Notes: a model not told the origin generated them from the letters alone. Counted from the stretch's first letter, positions 21,273 to 31,429 are shown. The stretch is DNA of 64,000 nt from Pseudoduganella guangdongensis (GCF_009857475.1 NZ_WWCJ01000022.1:1-64000), one strand, 5' to 3'. Numbers and translations are program-made.

Positions 21273-21334
21273 GATGGCAGCCAGCGGTTGGCGCAGACGG
21301 AAAACCCGCTATTTTACCATCAGTCCGCCCTCTT

Positions 21335-24300
21335 TTAGTCGCCTTTCACCCGGCGCCAGCCTGCCGGGTGCACCTCGGCCGACTTCAGTTCCTTGACCGG
21401 CTTGGTGATGGTTTCGCCCTTGGCGGTGGTGGTAATCATCTTCAGCTCGCCCTTCGGCAGGCGGACGATGATGAAGCCCACCGCAGCCGAGGTATTCGAC
21501 AGGGTGCCGCCGACAACATTGCTGCTTACACCAAAGCCTTTGCAAACATCCACGCCGTAGTAGTTACTGGTGCCGCCCACCGAGCAGGAGGACTCCGAGC
21601 TCGGGATATTGGTCACCACGTTGGCCACGCCGCTGACGATCTTCGGATCCAGATTCATGCGCTCGCCCTCGTTCAGTTTCCAGTCGAAGAACCAGCCGCT
21701 CTTGGTCAGCAGGTTCACGTCGTTCTCGCTGATGGTGATGACGGAGGAGTTGGCGCCGCTTTCGCTCAACACCTTCTCCACCATACCGCTGCCGCGCACA
21801 TCGACTTTGACGCCGGTGTCCTTTACCAGATACAGGCTCTGCACATCGGTATTGGTGGTGTCGGGTACGTCCAGCAGGCGGCCGGTACCGAACAGCACCA
21901 CGCGCTGCGTGCTGATATCGCCGTTGGCGTCCTTGACGGAGCACAGCGTCACATCCGGACGCGCCGTGATTGGCTGCTTCACGCCGGCATCGGCCATTTC
22001 CACCACCGTCACCGCACCGGAAGCATTGGTCAGGTCGAAGCGCCACATGCGGCCGTCGTTGTCGCCGCCATACACGTAGGTGAAGACAGGATCGGTGGCC
22101 GGATCGGCGGTGATAGCGGTGATCTTGGCCAGGCCCGAAGGCGTGGTGGTATCGCCCTTGCCGGTGCTGATCTTTTTCAGGATCGCGCCGGAAGCCACAT
22201 CCACGATGTACAGGTAGCCCTTGCCGTCGCCGGTATTCACGCCGTCCACGCCTGGCGCATTGTTATAGCCGGACGTCAGCAGCACCACCCATTTGCCGTT
22301 CCACAGGCCGAACTGCGGGTTACCGAACGTCAGGCCGATGTCCGGATCATTATTGGCCGGGCAAACGGTAGCGTTGGCGCACAGCTCCCACAGCGGCTTG
22401 ACGATGCCTTTGTCGGCTTCCGTCACGTCCAGTGCGTAGAAACCGCGCCCGCCGCCGTTCAGGCCCGCCACCATCACGGTGCGCCACTTGCCGCCGATCT
22501 GCACATCGCCCAGCTCCGGCGAACCGTCGGTGGTGAAGATGTGGTTGGTGGCGTAGGTGGTGCTGGTCAGGTTCCACAGCTTGCTCATGGTGATGCGCGG
22601 CACGTAGGCAAAGCGCTCCTCGCCGTTGCTGGCGTCGAAGGCGTGCAGCATGCCGTCGTTGGCGGCGGTAAACACCGTGGCCGGACGCGCGCCATACTCG
22701 GCCTTGTAGTTGGAATAGCCGGCCGTGGTGTAGCTCTTACGCGGCTCGCGCAGGTAGGCCGGCTTGGACGAAGCGATATCGCCCAGCACGATCGGAATCG
22801 GCCCGGACGCACCGTTCGGCGTAAAGTCGGTCTTGGTGTAGGCGCGGAAGATCTTGTCGTCGCCGTGCTGTTGCTGGCCGCGCAGCCAGTTCACCATATT
22901 GGCGCCGCTGTCTACTTTGGCACGGTCTTCGACCGGCAGCAGGATGCACTGCGGCAGCGAGGTGCACTTGCTGTCGAACCAGGACTTCTCCAGCGCCGAC
23001 AGGTTGTCGTAGGTGAAGCTCTCCAGGGCGCCCGATTCGTCCATCTTGTAGATGTTGCGGCTATCGCTGGCGGCGGCGACATCCTTGCCCAGCACGGCGG
23101 TGGTGGTCCAGACCGGGGTCGGGTTGACTTCGCCGGTGGCGGTGTCGATCTTGCGGTCGGCCAGTTCACCGTACCATTTCACGGTGGTGAAGGTGTCGGA
23201 GAAGATGTCGTTGTCTTCCAGCGAAATGTTCGGGGTCGAGGTCGCAGCGGCCGATGCGGCGCCGATGGTCTGCTGCATCTTGCCCAGCGCTGCGGCCAGG
23301 CCGTCCACCACTTCCTTCGGCTCGTTGGCGCTGAAATACAGGCCCTTGCCGTTCACGGCGGCGTGCCACAGGTCGTCCACGCGGGCTTGCACGGTGTTGC
23401 TGGAGCTGCCCACTTCTGGATCAGGCCAGACCCACTCGCCGCCGCCATTCCATGGGCAGCCGGTCTTCACGCCGGTGATCACGTTGTAGTAATCGCCGCC
23501 GACTTTCGGCGAAGTGGCGTAGTTCTTCTCGTAGGTCATCAGGCCGTCCATGCCCAGGCCGAGGGTGAAGGTGTTCATGTGCAGGTGGGTGTTTTCACCG
23601 GCGCCGGCTGGCACCTTGCCCGGCTTGCTCAGGTCCTTTTCCAGCGCGTCGCCGCGCAGGGCCACCGTTTTGGTCGAGGAACCGCCGTTGTACCAGTGCA
23701 GCGCGACGTCGGCCAGCGAAGGCGCGGCCTGGGTGCGGGTATCGACGCAGCCGCCGGCGCGGGTGCAGAAGCGTGTAGGGTCTTCCTTGTTGTCGTTGTT
23801 CACCACGTTGGCGGTGGAACCGCCGTTCCAGTAGCCGTCGGTCGTGAACAAGGTGAAGTTCTGCTGGCAGGGGAACTGCACCACTTCCTCGCCGGCCGCA
23901 TACTCGTAGGGGGCTAGGTTGGAGAACATGCGGCCCACATTGTCCAGCGCCGGGCGGCTCGGGGTGGAGCCGCTGGTGGTGGTTTCATACAGCTTGGTGT
24001 AGAAGTTGGAGCGGTTGGTGCCGGTGAACTCGGCCGGCTTCATCTTCATGGCGCCGCCAACCGCCGCCTCCGACAGCAGCGCGTAGCCGACGCGGTAGTT
24101 CGCATTCAGCGAGGAGAAGGCCAGGCCGACGGCCGACTTCATCATCTGCATGCGGCTCTTGTAGTAGGTGTACCAGTTGGCGAAGTTGGTCATCTCTTCG
24201 TTATAGCTGCAGGTCGCGCCGGCGCAGTCGGTGCGGGCCGCAACCTTGGGATAGGTATTGCCCGGCAGGATATCGACGCGCGCGAAGGCGGTGCTGATGC

Positions 24301-25939
24301 CGCTGGAGATCGGCATGGCCGATGTCGGAATGCTGTCGATGGCGGTATCGCTGGCATAGCGATCGCTCAGGTCGATGCTGCCGGTAACGGTATGGGTGAT
24401 CGACAGGTTCACCCCTTTGGCGCCGGCGGTATCGGCCACGCACACCCAGGACGCATCCAGGCCGGCGCACATCTTGTTGGACTGGTCGCCGCCCACATAG
24501 GCCACCACGCCGGGGATCTTGGCGTTGTTGATGGCGGTGCGGATCAGGCCGGATACCTTGAACTGATCCGAGTTCTTGCCCAGGTCAATGCTGGTGCTCA
24601 CCAGGGTCTTGGTGCCCAGTTTGATCTGGGAGATGGTGGCAGCGGTATTGTTACCGGTCTTGCCTTCCACATTCAGCAAGGCCGTGGCGGGCCAGTTGGC
24701 GCTTGGCACCGGGCGCACCTGGTTCGACTCGGCGCTGATGATCCAGCCGGCGCGGGTATTCAGCGTCACGTCGTCCGGCAGCAGCTCGCAGTTGGCCATG
24801 TCCTTGGGCGCGGCGCTGCACTTGATCGGCATCACGGCCACCACGTCGTCCGAGCTCAGGGTAATGCCGTGGCTCGAGCAGGCCGACACCGTCGGCTGGC
24901 CGACCGGCGCACGCACACAGGCCCAGTAAGGGTTGGTGCCAGGCGAAGCCTTGTTGGTGGCGATGATGTTGGCGGCGATGGCGCTGGCCAATGCCGCGCG
25001 CTTGGCGAGCGTGTCGGTGCCGGTGCTGGCGGTCATGGTGCCGCTGGTGATAGTGGTCGCGGTGCCGCTGGCCGGGTTGCGCACGGCGACAAAGTTGACG
25101 TTCAGCGACGTGGCGGTATTGCTGGCGCCCACCGCCAGCGTGCCGAAGGCCTTGTTGGTGGCCAGCGGCGTGGAGAACTTGGGCCACTTGAAGGCGCCCA
25201 CCTGCTTTGCCTGGCAGTTGGTCAGCTTGGTCGAATCGCACCAGCGTACTTTGGCCGGGACCGGGTAGCCGGCCGGGGCGCTGGCGCCCGGCGTGGTCGA
25301 GACGCACTTCTTCATGGTGTCGTCGACGCAGTACTCGGAGACCACGATATTGTAGTAGTACGGGGCGCCGCTTACCGCCTTGCTGGTGGAATAGGTCTTG
25401 TCCGGGTAGGAGTAATTGCTATTCAGCTTGCAGTCCGTGTCCAGGCACCAGGCCAGGTCGGGGAACTCGGTCACCAGGTTGATGGTGGTGTCGCTGTTGC
25501 CGGACAGATTGCGGTTCAGTTTTCCGAAGCCATCGCTGTTGACGACGGTCCAACTGGCGGTGTTGCCCGCCGTTTGGTCCGGGTAGCTGCTGCCGTCCCA
25601 TTTGATCGGCGCCTGGTAGCGGATGCGCGGATTGTAATACTGGCGGTTGAAATCAGGACTCATGAACGGCGGGTGGCCGGGACTGCAGGCGGTCTGCCCC
25701 GCTTCCAGCGTGGCCAGCGAGCGGCACAGGTTGTCGTTCACATTGTCCGGCGTGAAATGCGATTCCATCGAGCCGGAGTTATCGAACAACAGCATCAGGT
25801 TCGGTTTCACCGTGCCGGTGCCGCTGATGTTCAGCAGCGGCACCTGGGCGATATTGGTCTTGGCTGCTTCGGCCGCGCCAGGCAGCAGGGCCGAAGCCAG
25901 CGCGGCACTGGCCGCGACAAGGGTAGATAGTTTTTTCAT
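21335..25939 (-). CDS. pilY1: Type IV pilus assembly/adhesion protein PilY1
   Basis: 1534 residues with a signal peptide (about 1-25, LVAASAALASALLPGAAEA). Near the start, LLFDNSGSMESH is a von Willebrand A-type MIDAS (DxSGS). The C-terminal half carries the PilY1 beta-propeller: PVFTYVYGGDNDGRMWRFDL, plus AANDGMLHAFDASNGEERFAYVPR and YLYIVDVASGAILKK. PilY1 promotes pilus extension, adhesion and surface sensing, and probably caps the pilus tip with the minor pilins. It is longer than Pseudomonas PilY1 (about 1160); the extra length is in the Ser/Thr/Ala-rich first half. It is the last gene of the pilE-fimT-pilV-pilW-pilX-pilY1 operon, 19 bases after pilX. Confidence 0.93.
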   Translation of the reverse strand: MKKLSTLVAASAALASALLPGAAEAAKTNIAQVPLLNISGTGTVKPNLMLLFDNSGSMESHFTPDNVNDNLCRSLATLEAGQTACSPGHPPFMSPDFNRQYYNPRIRYQAPIKWDGSSYPDQTAGNTASWTVVNSDGFGKLNRNLSGNSDTTINLVTEFPDLAWCLDTDCKLNSNYSYPDKTYSTSKAVSGAPYYYNIVVSEYCVDDTMKKCVSTTPGASAPAGYPVPAKVRWCDSTKLTNCQAKQVGAFKWPKFSTPLATNKAFGTLAVGASNTATSLNVNFVAVRNPASGTATTITSGTMTASTGTDTLAKRAALASAIAANIIATNKASPGTNPYWACVRAPVGQPTVSACSSHGITLSSDDVVAVMPIKCSAAPKDMANCELLPDDVTLNTRAGWIISAESNQVRPVPSANWPATALLNVEGKTGNNTAATISQIKLGTKTLVSTSIDLGKNSDQFKVSGLIRTAINNAKIPGVVAYVGGDQSNKMCAGLDASWVCVADTAGAKGVNLSITHTVTGSIDLSDRYASDTAIDSIPTSAMPISSGISTAFARVDILPGNTYPKVAARTDCAGATCSYNEEMTNFANWYTYYKSRMQMMKSAVGLAFSSLNANYRVGYALLSEAAVGGAMKMKPAEFTGTNRSNFYTKLYETTTSGSTPSRPALDNVGRMFSNLAPYEYAAGEEVVQFPCQQNFTLFTTDGYWNGGSTANVVNNDNKEDPTRFCTRAGGCVDTRTQAAPSLADVALHWYNGGSSTKTVALRGDALEKDLSKPGKVPAGAGENTHLHMNTFTLGLGMDGLMTYEKNYATSPKVGGDYYNVITGVKTGCPWNGGGEWVWPDPEVGSSSNTVQARVDDLWHAAVNGKGLYFSANEPKEVVDGLAAALGKMQQTIGAASAAATSTPNISLEDNDIFSDTFTTVKWYGELADRKIDTATGEVNPTPVWTTTAVLGKDVAAASDSRNIYKMDESGALESFTYDNLSALEKSWFDSKCTSLPQCILLPVEDRAKVDSGANMVNWLRGQQQHGDDKIFRAYTKTDFTPNGASGPIPIVLGDIASSKPAYLREPRKSYTTAGYSNYKAEYGARPATVFTAANDGMLHAFDASNGEERFAYVPRITMSKLWNLTSTTYATNHIFTTDGSPELGDVQIGGKWRTVMVAGLNGGGRGFYALDVTEADKGIVKPLWELCANATVCPANNDPDIGLTFGNPQFGLWNGKWVVLLTSGYNNAPGVDGVNTGDGKGYLYIVDVASGAILKKISTGKGDTTTPSGLAKITAITADPATDPVFTYVYGGDNDGRMWRFDLTNASGAVTVVEMADAGVKQPITARPDVTLCSVKDANGDISTQRVVLFGTGRLLDVPDTTNTDVQSLYLVKDTGVKVDVRGSGMVEKVLSESGANSSVITISENDVNLLTKSGWFFDWKLNEGERMNLDPKIVSGVANVVTNIPSSESSCSVGGTSNYYGVDVCKGFGVSSNVVGGTLSNTSAAVGFIIVRLPKGELKMITTTAKGETITKPVKELKSAEVHPAGWRRVKGD

Positions 25940-25958
25940 GGTCGTAGTCCTAGCTTTC

Positions 25959-26555
25959 TTAAGGCCCCATCATGACGATTGCCTGGTTCATGACATTGCC
26001 ACCGCGCGGGCCGCTGATGCGGGACGTGATGACGTAGGAGAGCTGTGGCGCTTCAAAATACGTCGGCGCGTCCGACGACAGGCTGTCGCCGACGCCGGCG
26101 CGGCCGCTGGTGTCCTGCTTGGAGGAAGTAAGCGCGCAGGAGTTGGCCGGCTGCCCCTGGTCGAACGGCCCTTCGAACGTGCACAGGCGGTGGATCACAT
26201 ACTCCACCTGGTTGCCGGCGGCGTCCACCAACTTGGCCGACCCCATCCAGTACTCCTTGTCGGACGGTCCCCTGCCCGGCGCCGGATTGGTGGTGGCGCG
26301 GTAGCCGGCGGCCTGCACATCGTTCCAGAGCGCGGCGCGCGGGGTGGCCGCGAGCCATGCGTAGGCCTGGTGGATGCCCAAGTCGGCCGCCTTGGCGAGC
26401 GAGGTTTCGTAGGCCAGGTTGGCCGTGGTCAGCGTGGTCGAATTACTCGACCGCAGCATGTAGATGCTGGACGCCAGCATCACCCCCAGCATGATCAGCA
26501 TGATCGGCACGGACAGGCCGCGCTGGCGGCGCATGATTGGGAAAGGCTTGCGCAT
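25959..26555 (-). CDS. pilX: PilX-type minor pilin
   Basis: 198 residues. The prepilin peptidase site is RRQRG^LSVPI followed by a hydrophobic helix (MLIMLGVMLASSIYML). Position +5 is not Glu, as is usual for PilX/GspK-type tip pilins. The C-terminal globular part has two cysteines (LCTFEG and NSCAL) that may form a disulphide. The start overlaps the pilW stop by one base. With PilW, PilV and FimT it should prime pilus assembly and carry PilY1. Confidence 0.85.
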   Translation of the reverse strand: MRKPFPIMRRQRGLSVPIMLIMLGVMLASSIYMLRSSNSTTLTTANLAYETSLAKAADLGIHQAYAWLAATPRAALWNDVQAAGYRATTNPAPGRGPSDKEYWMGSAKLVDAAGNQVEYVIHRLCTFEGPFDQGQPANSCALTSSKQDTSGRAGVGDSLSSDAPTYFEAPQLSYVITSRISGPRGGNVMNQAIVMMGP

Positions 26556-27712
26556 CAGGGCCTCCAGGCGTTGTTGCGGATCTGGACCACGGTTTCGAAC
26601 GCGCGGTAACGGTAGCAGGACCAGTGGATCGCGTCCCCTTCCGTATCCAGCGCCACGGTCACCGGCATCGGCGCCACGCCGGACGGGGTCTGCGTTTCAA
26701 AGATGGTCAGCTTCTGCGTGGTGGTGGTGCAGGTGCCGTCGGAATTCTGCGGCTTGTCCGGCACCTGGCTGCGCGCCACCACGGCCAGGCGCACCGCGGT
26801 CACGCGCTGGAAGTCACCGGCATCGCCGGCCACGCCGTCGCCGTCGGCGTCCAGCATGTCCGAACTCCAGCTGCTCACTTGCGAGCCGTACACGGGATCG
26901 AAGCCGGCGCGCAGGTCAAAGCCGTATTGCGCCTTGATCGCCACCACGTTGTCCACCACCGCCTTCGGCGCGTCGGTGCTGTCGCGCATATTCGAGGCGC
27001 GCAGGCGCAGCACGCCGCGCTGCACCGACCAGGTGTGCAGCGCGAGCTTGTCGGCCGGGCCCAGGTTGAACACGCGCGCCTTGCTGCCCTGGTTGTACAC
27101 GCCGCCCAGCAAGCCGGCGCCGCTGTTGTAGCGGCCACTGGCGATTTGCAGGATGTCGGTGGCCACGCCGGACAGCTGGGCGATGCTGCAGTCGCCGCCG
27201 GCCGGTTCCGGCACCACCACGATCACGTCGCCCGTGTTGAAGCCGAACGGATTATTGGTGCTGACGCGGATCTCGCTGCCGCCGGCATACAGGTCGGCCA
27301 GCGACACATTGCCGACACCGGACTGGCTGCCGGCCGAGTTCAGGCTGATCACGTCGGAACGCTCGCCGTTGTTGATGATGACCACCGGCGCCAGCGGCGT
27401 GCTGTCCACGCCGCCGCGCTTCACGCTCGGCAGCGCGAAGCCCTCGGCGTCGGCCAGTAGGGTGTTGCAGCCGTTGACCAGGGTGTCGTTGATGCCCCAC
27501 CCCGCCTGGGCCGCGTCGAAGTTCAGCGAGAACAGCGCCAGCATGCCGTTCTGCATGCTGTCCGAACTGCCCAGGGCGGCCGCCTTGTCGGTTTCCGAGG
27601 TGGCCAGCAGGCGCGTGGCGAACATCACCGCCAGCATGCCCACCACCACGCTGACCATCAGTTCCACCATCGAAAAGCCGCGCGTGCGGCGCATAGCGTA
27701 GCGGCGGCTCAT
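26555..27712 (-). CDS. pilW: PilW-type minor pilin
   Basis: 385 residues. The cleavage site RTRG^FSMVE has the conserved Glu+5 and is followed by LMVSVVVGMLAVMFATRLL. The long globular domain is typical of PilW (GspJ-like). The open frame extends upstream, but ATG 27712 (MSRRYAMRRTRGFS) overlaps the pilV stop in ATGA and gives the normal short leader. It is the fourth gene in the operon and is translationally coupled at both ends. Confidence 0.9.
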   Translation of the reverse strand: MSRRYAMRRTRGFSMVELMVSVVVGMLAVMFATRLLATSETDKAAALGSSDSMQNGMLALFSLNFDAAQAGWGINDTLVNGCNTLLADAEGFALPSVKRGGVDSTPLAPVVIINNGERSDVISLNSAGSQSGVGNVSLADLYAGGSEIRVSTNNPFGFNTGDVIVVVPEPAGGDCSIAQLSGVATDILQIASGRYNSGAGLLGGVYNQGSKARVFNLGPADKLALHTWSVQRGVLRLRASNMRDSTDAPKAVVDNVVAIKAQYGFDLRAGFDPVYGSQVSSWSSDMLDADGDGVAGDAGDFQRVTAVRLAVVARSQVPDKPQNSDGTCTTTTQKLTIFETQTPSGVAPMPVTVALDTEGDAIHWSCYRYRAFETVVQIRNNAWRP

Positions 27713-28146
27713 GGCATCCCCTTCGGATTCATGATGTAGGTCGTCATCACATGCTTGTTCGGCTCTTCGTTCTGGCGCCGCTGCCATGCGATGGTGATAT
27801 CGACCTGGGTCTGCGTCACGCCGCGCACCACCGCCACGTCCACGGCGGCGCCGGGAATCGCGTCCAGGGTCTCGCCCATCCACGGTTTGAGGGCGGTGCT
27901 GGGCTGCTTTTTATCCTTGGCCGTGAACACGTACTGGTCGATGTTGTCGTAATCGTTGCTGACAATGCCGACCAGGCGGTCGGCCGCCAGGGTCGCCTCG
28001 GCGCGCATGCCGGCGTCGTTGATGGCGGCGTACGAGCGCGCCTGCATGGCCACGGTGCCCAGCAGGCCCACGGCCAGCAGGATCACCGCCACCACCGCTT
28101 CGATCATGGCGGCGCCGCCCTGCTTCTTGAAATGGATGGTATTCAT
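27709..28146 (-). CDS. pilV: PilV-type minor pilin
   Basis: 145 residues. The leader MNTIHFKKQGG^AAMIE carries Glu+5 and is followed by a hydrophobic helix (AVVAVILLAVGLLGTVAMQ). The FKKQGGAAMIEAVVA pattern is typical of betaproteobacterial PilV (GspI-like). Start 28146 is chosen because it overlaps the fimT stop (ATGA) and gives a short leader; an upstream in-frame start would add 15 unlikely residues. Confidence 0.9.
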   Translation of the reverse strand: MNTIHFKKQGGAAMIEAVVAVILLAVGLLGTVAMQARSYAAINDAGMRAEATLAADRLVGIVSNDYDNIDQYVFTAKDKKQPSTALKPWMGETLDAIPGAAVDVAVVRGVTQTQVDITIAWQRRQNEEPNKHVMTTYIMNPKGMP

Positions 28147-28781
28147 TCTGGACAAGCCCTCGAATCGCCGCTGCCGCGCGTTGGATCGCACTTGGTGGTC
28201 ATGCCGGACAGGGTGACCACCAGCGCCACGGTCGGCACGTCATCCTTGAAATCGTCGCCCGGATTGAGGCGGATGCTTTGCAGGCGGTCCTCGACCGCCG
28301 GATCCACCCAACCCAGCTCGGTAAAGTAAATCTCACGCGCCGAGGCCGGCTGCAGGACCGGCGCCGCCACCGTGGCCGGCGGCAGGCTGACCGCCGAGCG
28401 GAACACGGACTTGTAGCCCTGCGCGCCTTGCGGGTCGTTGGCGGCCGGCTTGTCAACAGTGGACCAGCCGGCCGAGTCGGTGGTGCATTGCGCATCCGGT
28501 TGCGGGAAGCAGATGTCGATCTGCCAGTTGTACTGGCCATTGGCCGCGTTCTCGCTCAGCACGATACGGCTGCGCGCGTTGTGGCTTTGCGCCTGGCGGC
28601 GCGCCGTGGCCAGGCCGTCGGCATAAAATTCGCCAGTGGCCTTGGCCTTGTTGGTCTGCAGCCAGTGCGACATGGACGGCACCCCCAACGCCAGGGTGAA
28701 GCTGACAATGCCGACCCCCAGCACCAGTTCCAGCAAGGTCGCACCACGCTGCCGCGCGCCGATGGAAGTTAATTGGTGCAT
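28143..28781 (-). CDS. fimT: FimT/GspH-family minor pilin
   Basis: 212 residues. The cleavage site RQRG^ATLLE has Glu+5 and is followed by LVLGVGIVSFTLALGVPSM. The GspH/FimT pattern continues with YADGLATARRQAQSHNARSRIVLSE. In several naturally competent species FimT binds DNA at the pilus tip; whether this one does is unknown. The start lies inside the last codons of pilE (13-base overlap), and its stop overlaps pilV. Confidence 0.88.
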   Translation of the reverse strand: MHQLTSIGARQRGATLLELVLGVGIVSFTLALGVPSMSHWLQTNKAKATGEFYADGLATARRQAQSHNARSRIVLSENAANGQYNWQIDICFPQPDAQCTTDSAGWSTVDKPAANDPQGAQGYKSVFRSAVSLPPATVAAPVLQPASAREIYFTELGWVDPAVEDRLQSIRLNPGDDFKDDVPTVALVVTLSGMTTKCDPTRGSGDSRACPE

Positions 28782-29194
28782 CGTCCGCCCTCCCGGTCGA
28801 CCCAGCAGCTGTCATTGGTGGTGTAGCCGGCCGGCACCGCCGTGGTCTTGCGGTTGCCGTTCTGGTCGATGGTGTACGTGAAGCCCTGCACCATGCCTTT
28901 GCCGGTCGCACTCAGGGTGTAGCCGCTGGGGCTGGCGTTGCTCAGGGCGAAGTCGAAGTTCTTGCCGTTTTTCGGGAACGAGGCGGCGCCCTCAAAACCG
29001 GCATAGGTGCGGTTGTTGGCCCAGTACTGCTCGGCCGAGGTCTGGCCGGCGCCCAGGCCGGTGAACGCTTCCGTCAGGCGGCCGCGTTTCACGTAACCAC
29101 TGTAAATCGGCAGGCCGACGGCGGTAATGATGCCCACGATGGTGACAGCCACCATCACTTCCATCAGCGTGTAACCTGCTTGTTGGCGTTTCAT
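28769..29194 (-). CDS. pilE: PilE-type minor pilin
   Basis: 141 residues. The leader MKRQQAG^YTLME has Glu+5, followed by VMVAVTIVGIITAVGLP and YSGYVKRGRLTEA, the classic PilE pattern. Two Cys near the C-terminus (SCWVDREGGRC) form the usual short disulphide loop. It is the first gene of the minor-pilin operon. The 104 bases before it hold three CCTGA repeats spaced 11 bases apart and a -10-like TAGACT (29238-29233), so the operon probably has its own activated promoter rather than depending only on the kinase gene upstream. Confidence 0.92.
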   Translation of the reverse strand: MKRQQAGYTLMEVMVAVTIVGIITAVGLPIYSGYVKRGRLTEAFTGLGAGQTSAEQYWANNRTYAGFEGAASFPKNGKNFDFALSNASPSGYTLSATGKGMVQGFTYTIDQNGNRKTTAVPAGYTTNDSCWVDREGGRCTN

Positions 29195-29258
29195 TATGCT
29201 CTGCTCCCCACGGCTGGACTTTGAATAGCTTTAGTCTAGCCAGCGAAGCTTGCATTAC

Positions 29259-29285
29259 CCTGAGGAAACCCTGACAAAAACCTGA
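29259..29285. promoter_or_regulatory. Three direct CCTGA repeats upstream of pilE
   Basis: CCTGA starts at 29259, 29270 and 29281, exactly 11 bases apart, each followed by C or G and an A-rich spacer. Helically phased direct repeats are the usual binding pattern of OmpR/PhoB-type response regulators. On the minus strand the inner repeat covers the -35 region of a -10-like TAGACT (29238-29233). Confidence 0.65.
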
Positions 29286-29298
29286 CAGGGCAAAATAT

Positions 29299-30648
29299 TT
29301 ACGCAGGGAAATACACGGAGAACAGGGCGCCCTGCCCGCCAGGCGGGGTGTCGATGGCCACGCTGGCCCCGTGGGCGGTGGCGATATCGCGCACGATGGC
29401 CAGGCCCAGGCCGCTGCCGGTGGTCTTTTCATCCAACCGCTGGAAGCGCTGGAATACGGCGGCGCGTTTGGCCGGCGCGATGCCGGGTCCGGAGTCTTCC
29501 ACCGTCAGCATGCCGCCGCCCAGGTGGGCGAAGCAGCTGACCGTGACCGTGCCGCCCGGCGGCGTGTAGCGGATCGCATTGTCCACCAGGTTGTCGACCA
29601 GGTCGCGCAGCAGGAAGCGGTCGCCCTTCACCATGGTCGGCTGCAGGTCGAAGCCCAGGTCGATTTCCTTGCGCAGCGCCTGCTCTACAAAGTGCTGGAT
29701 CGACTCCTCCAGCAGCTGGTCGAGCGCCAGGCGTTCCATGCGCGTCTTGCGCAAGGGGCCGGGTTCGGCGCGCGCAAACGCCAGCAGCTGGTTCACCTGG
29801 CGGATCATACGGTCGGTGGACGCCTGCATCATGCCCAGCGCGGCGGCCGCCTCCGGCGCGCGCGGCTGGGCCGCCAGCAAATCGATCTGGGTGCGCATGC
29901 CCGCCAGCGGCGTGCGCAGCTGGTGCGCCACATTGGCCAGGAAATCCTGCTGCGCCTGGGCGCCGTCGTGGACTTTTTCCAGCAAACCGTTGAAGGCCTG
30001 CACCAGCGGCGCCACCTCCAGCGGCACCTCGGCCAGCGCGATCGGCGCCGTGTCGTCGGCGCCACGCGCCTGGATGCCGGCACGCACCTTGTGCAAGGGC
30101 GCCAGGCCGCTGGTGACCGAGAACCACACCAGGCCGGCCGAGGCCAGCGTCAGCACCGCCGCCAGCGGCAGCATGGCGCGCACGATGGCGGCGCGCGCCT
30201 GGCCGCGCTTGCGGAGGGTCTTGGCCACCACCAGCAAGCCGGCCTGCTGGCCGGCCTGCACCGGCTGCGCCACCAGGCGCACCGCCTCGCCCGCCACCTC
30301 GCCGTCGCTGGCCGGGCTCGCGCCGCGCGCCGCGCCGGCGGCTGGCATGGGCAGGGCGGCATCGCCCGCCAGCAGGCGCCCGCCGCTGTCGCGCAGGGAA
30401 AAATACACTTTATCGAGTTCGTCGTTGCGCAGGGCCCGCTCGGCGGCGGGCGGCAGATCGAGCACCAGCCGGCCCTCGCGCTCGCTGGTGCGCGCCGCCA
30501 GCATGGCCGCCGCATCGCCCAGCGACTGGTCAAAGGCGATCTGGGCCGGGATCCAGGCCAGGGCATAGCTGAGTGCCATGCCCGCCAGGTTCAGCAGCAG
30601 GACCGGCAGCACCAGCCACCTCAGCAGGCGCAGGCGGATGCTATCCAT
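29299..30648 (-). CDS. Two-component sensor histidine kinase (QseC/TctE-like)
   Basis: 449 residues. TM1 (about 10-30), a 2CSK_N-type sensor domain (about 30-145, with [19 protein letters not shown]), TM2 (about 165-185) and a HAMP-like linker are followed by HisKA (H-box [12 protein letters not shown]) and HATPase_c (N-box [16 protein letters not shown]1 DSGPGIAP, F-box FQRFQRLD, G2 GSGLGLAIV). The start at 30648 overlaps the response-regulator stop by 8 bases, so the two are one operon. It lies 104 bases before pilE. The signal is unknown; homologues respond to tricarboxylates or quorum signals. Confidence 0.93.
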   Translation of the reverse strand: MDSIRLRLLRWLVLPVLLLNLAGMALSYALAWIPAQIAFDQSLGDAAAMLAARTSEREGRLVLDLPPAAERALRNDELDKVYFSLRDSGGRLLAGDAALPMPAAGAARGASPASDGEVAGEAVRLVAQPVQAGQQAGLLVVAKTLRKRGQARAAIVRAMLPLAAVLTLASAGLVWFSVTSGLAPLHKVRAGIQARGADDTAPIALAEVPLEVAPLVQAFNGLLEKVHDGAQAQQDFLANVAHQLRTPLAGMRTQIDLLAAQPRAPEAAAALGMMQASTDRMIRQVNQLLAFARAEPGPLRKTRMERLALDQLLEESIQHFVEQALRKEIDLGFDLQPTMVKGDRFLLRDLVDNLVDNAIRYTPPGGTVTVSCFAHLGGGMLTVEDSGPGIAPAKRAAVFQRFQRLDEKTTGSGLGLAIVRDIATAHGASVAIDTPPGGQGALFSVYFPA

Positions 30649-31324
30649 GCGGCGCGGCGCCTTGCGGCTCCAGCATATAGCCAAAGCCGCGGATGGTGCG
30701 GATGCTGATGCCAGCATCGGCCGTCTTCTGGCGGATGCGCGAGATATACACCTCCACCGCGTTCGGCGTCACATCCTCGCCCCAGGGCAGGATGGCGTCG
30801 ATGATCTGCTGCTTGCTCACCACGCGCGCGCCGTGCTGCAGCAGGTACTCCAGCACCGCCCACTCGCGCACCGACAGGTCGATCACCTTGTCGCGCACGC
30901 GGGCCCGCTTGGCGCCCACATCCAGCACCAGCTCGCCCATTTGCAGCAGGCTTGGCTTGGGCGCATGGCGCCGCGCCAGCGCGCGCACGCGCGCCACCAG
31001 TTCGGGCGTGGCGAAGGGCTTGACCAGGTAATCGTCCGCCCCCAGCTCCAGGCCGCGCACCCGGTCCTCCACCGCGTCGCGCGCCGTCAGCAACAGCACC
31101 GGCAACTGGCTGCCGCGCGCGCGCAGGCGGCGCACCACTTCAAAGCCGTCCAGCCCCGGCAGGCCGATATCGAGCACCAGCACGTCCACCGGGCCCGGCC
31201 GCTGCAACAGGGCGTCGGCCTCGCTGCCGTTCTGCAGCAGCTCCACGTTCATGCCATGGCCGCCCAGCACCCGCACCAGGCCGTCCGCCAGAACCGCATC
31301 ATCTTCTACCAGGATTACGTGCAT
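30641..31324 (-). CDS. OmpR-family response regulator (QseB/TctD-like)
   Basis: 227 residues: receiver domain with Asp8/Asp9, phosphoacceptor Asp52 (LVLDIGLPG) and Lys near 101 (DDYLVKPF), followed by a winged helix ([47 protein letters not shown]). It is cognate to the kinase at 29299. The 11-bp-spaced CCTGA repeats in front of pilE are a natural target, which would put minor-pilin expression under this pair. That link is inferred from position and repeat geometry. Confidence 0.94.
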   Translation of the reverse strand: MHVILVEDDAVLADGLVRVLGGHGMNVELLQNGSEADALLQRPGPVDVLVLDIGLPGLDGFEVVRRLRARGSQLPVLLLTARDAVEDRVRGLELGADDYLVKPFATPELVARVRALARRHAPKPSLLQMGELVLDVGAKRARVRDKVIDLSVREWAVLEYLLQHGARVVSKQQIIDAILPWGEDVTPNAVEVYISRIRQKTADAGISIRTIRGFGYMLEPQGAAPHG

Positions 31325-31429
31325 GGGAATCCGTCAGGGTTGCTCTCAGCGCATTATGCCCCGATTCATCACGATGTAACAATTGCCCAGCATCATTACC
31401 GCGCCTTAAAAACCCTCGCGGAAGCCACC

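Noticed and set aside
21368-23917. 849-codon open frame antisense to pilY1
   Set aside because: Repeats of Val/Ala/His/Gly typical of antisense frames in GC-rich genes; no domain.
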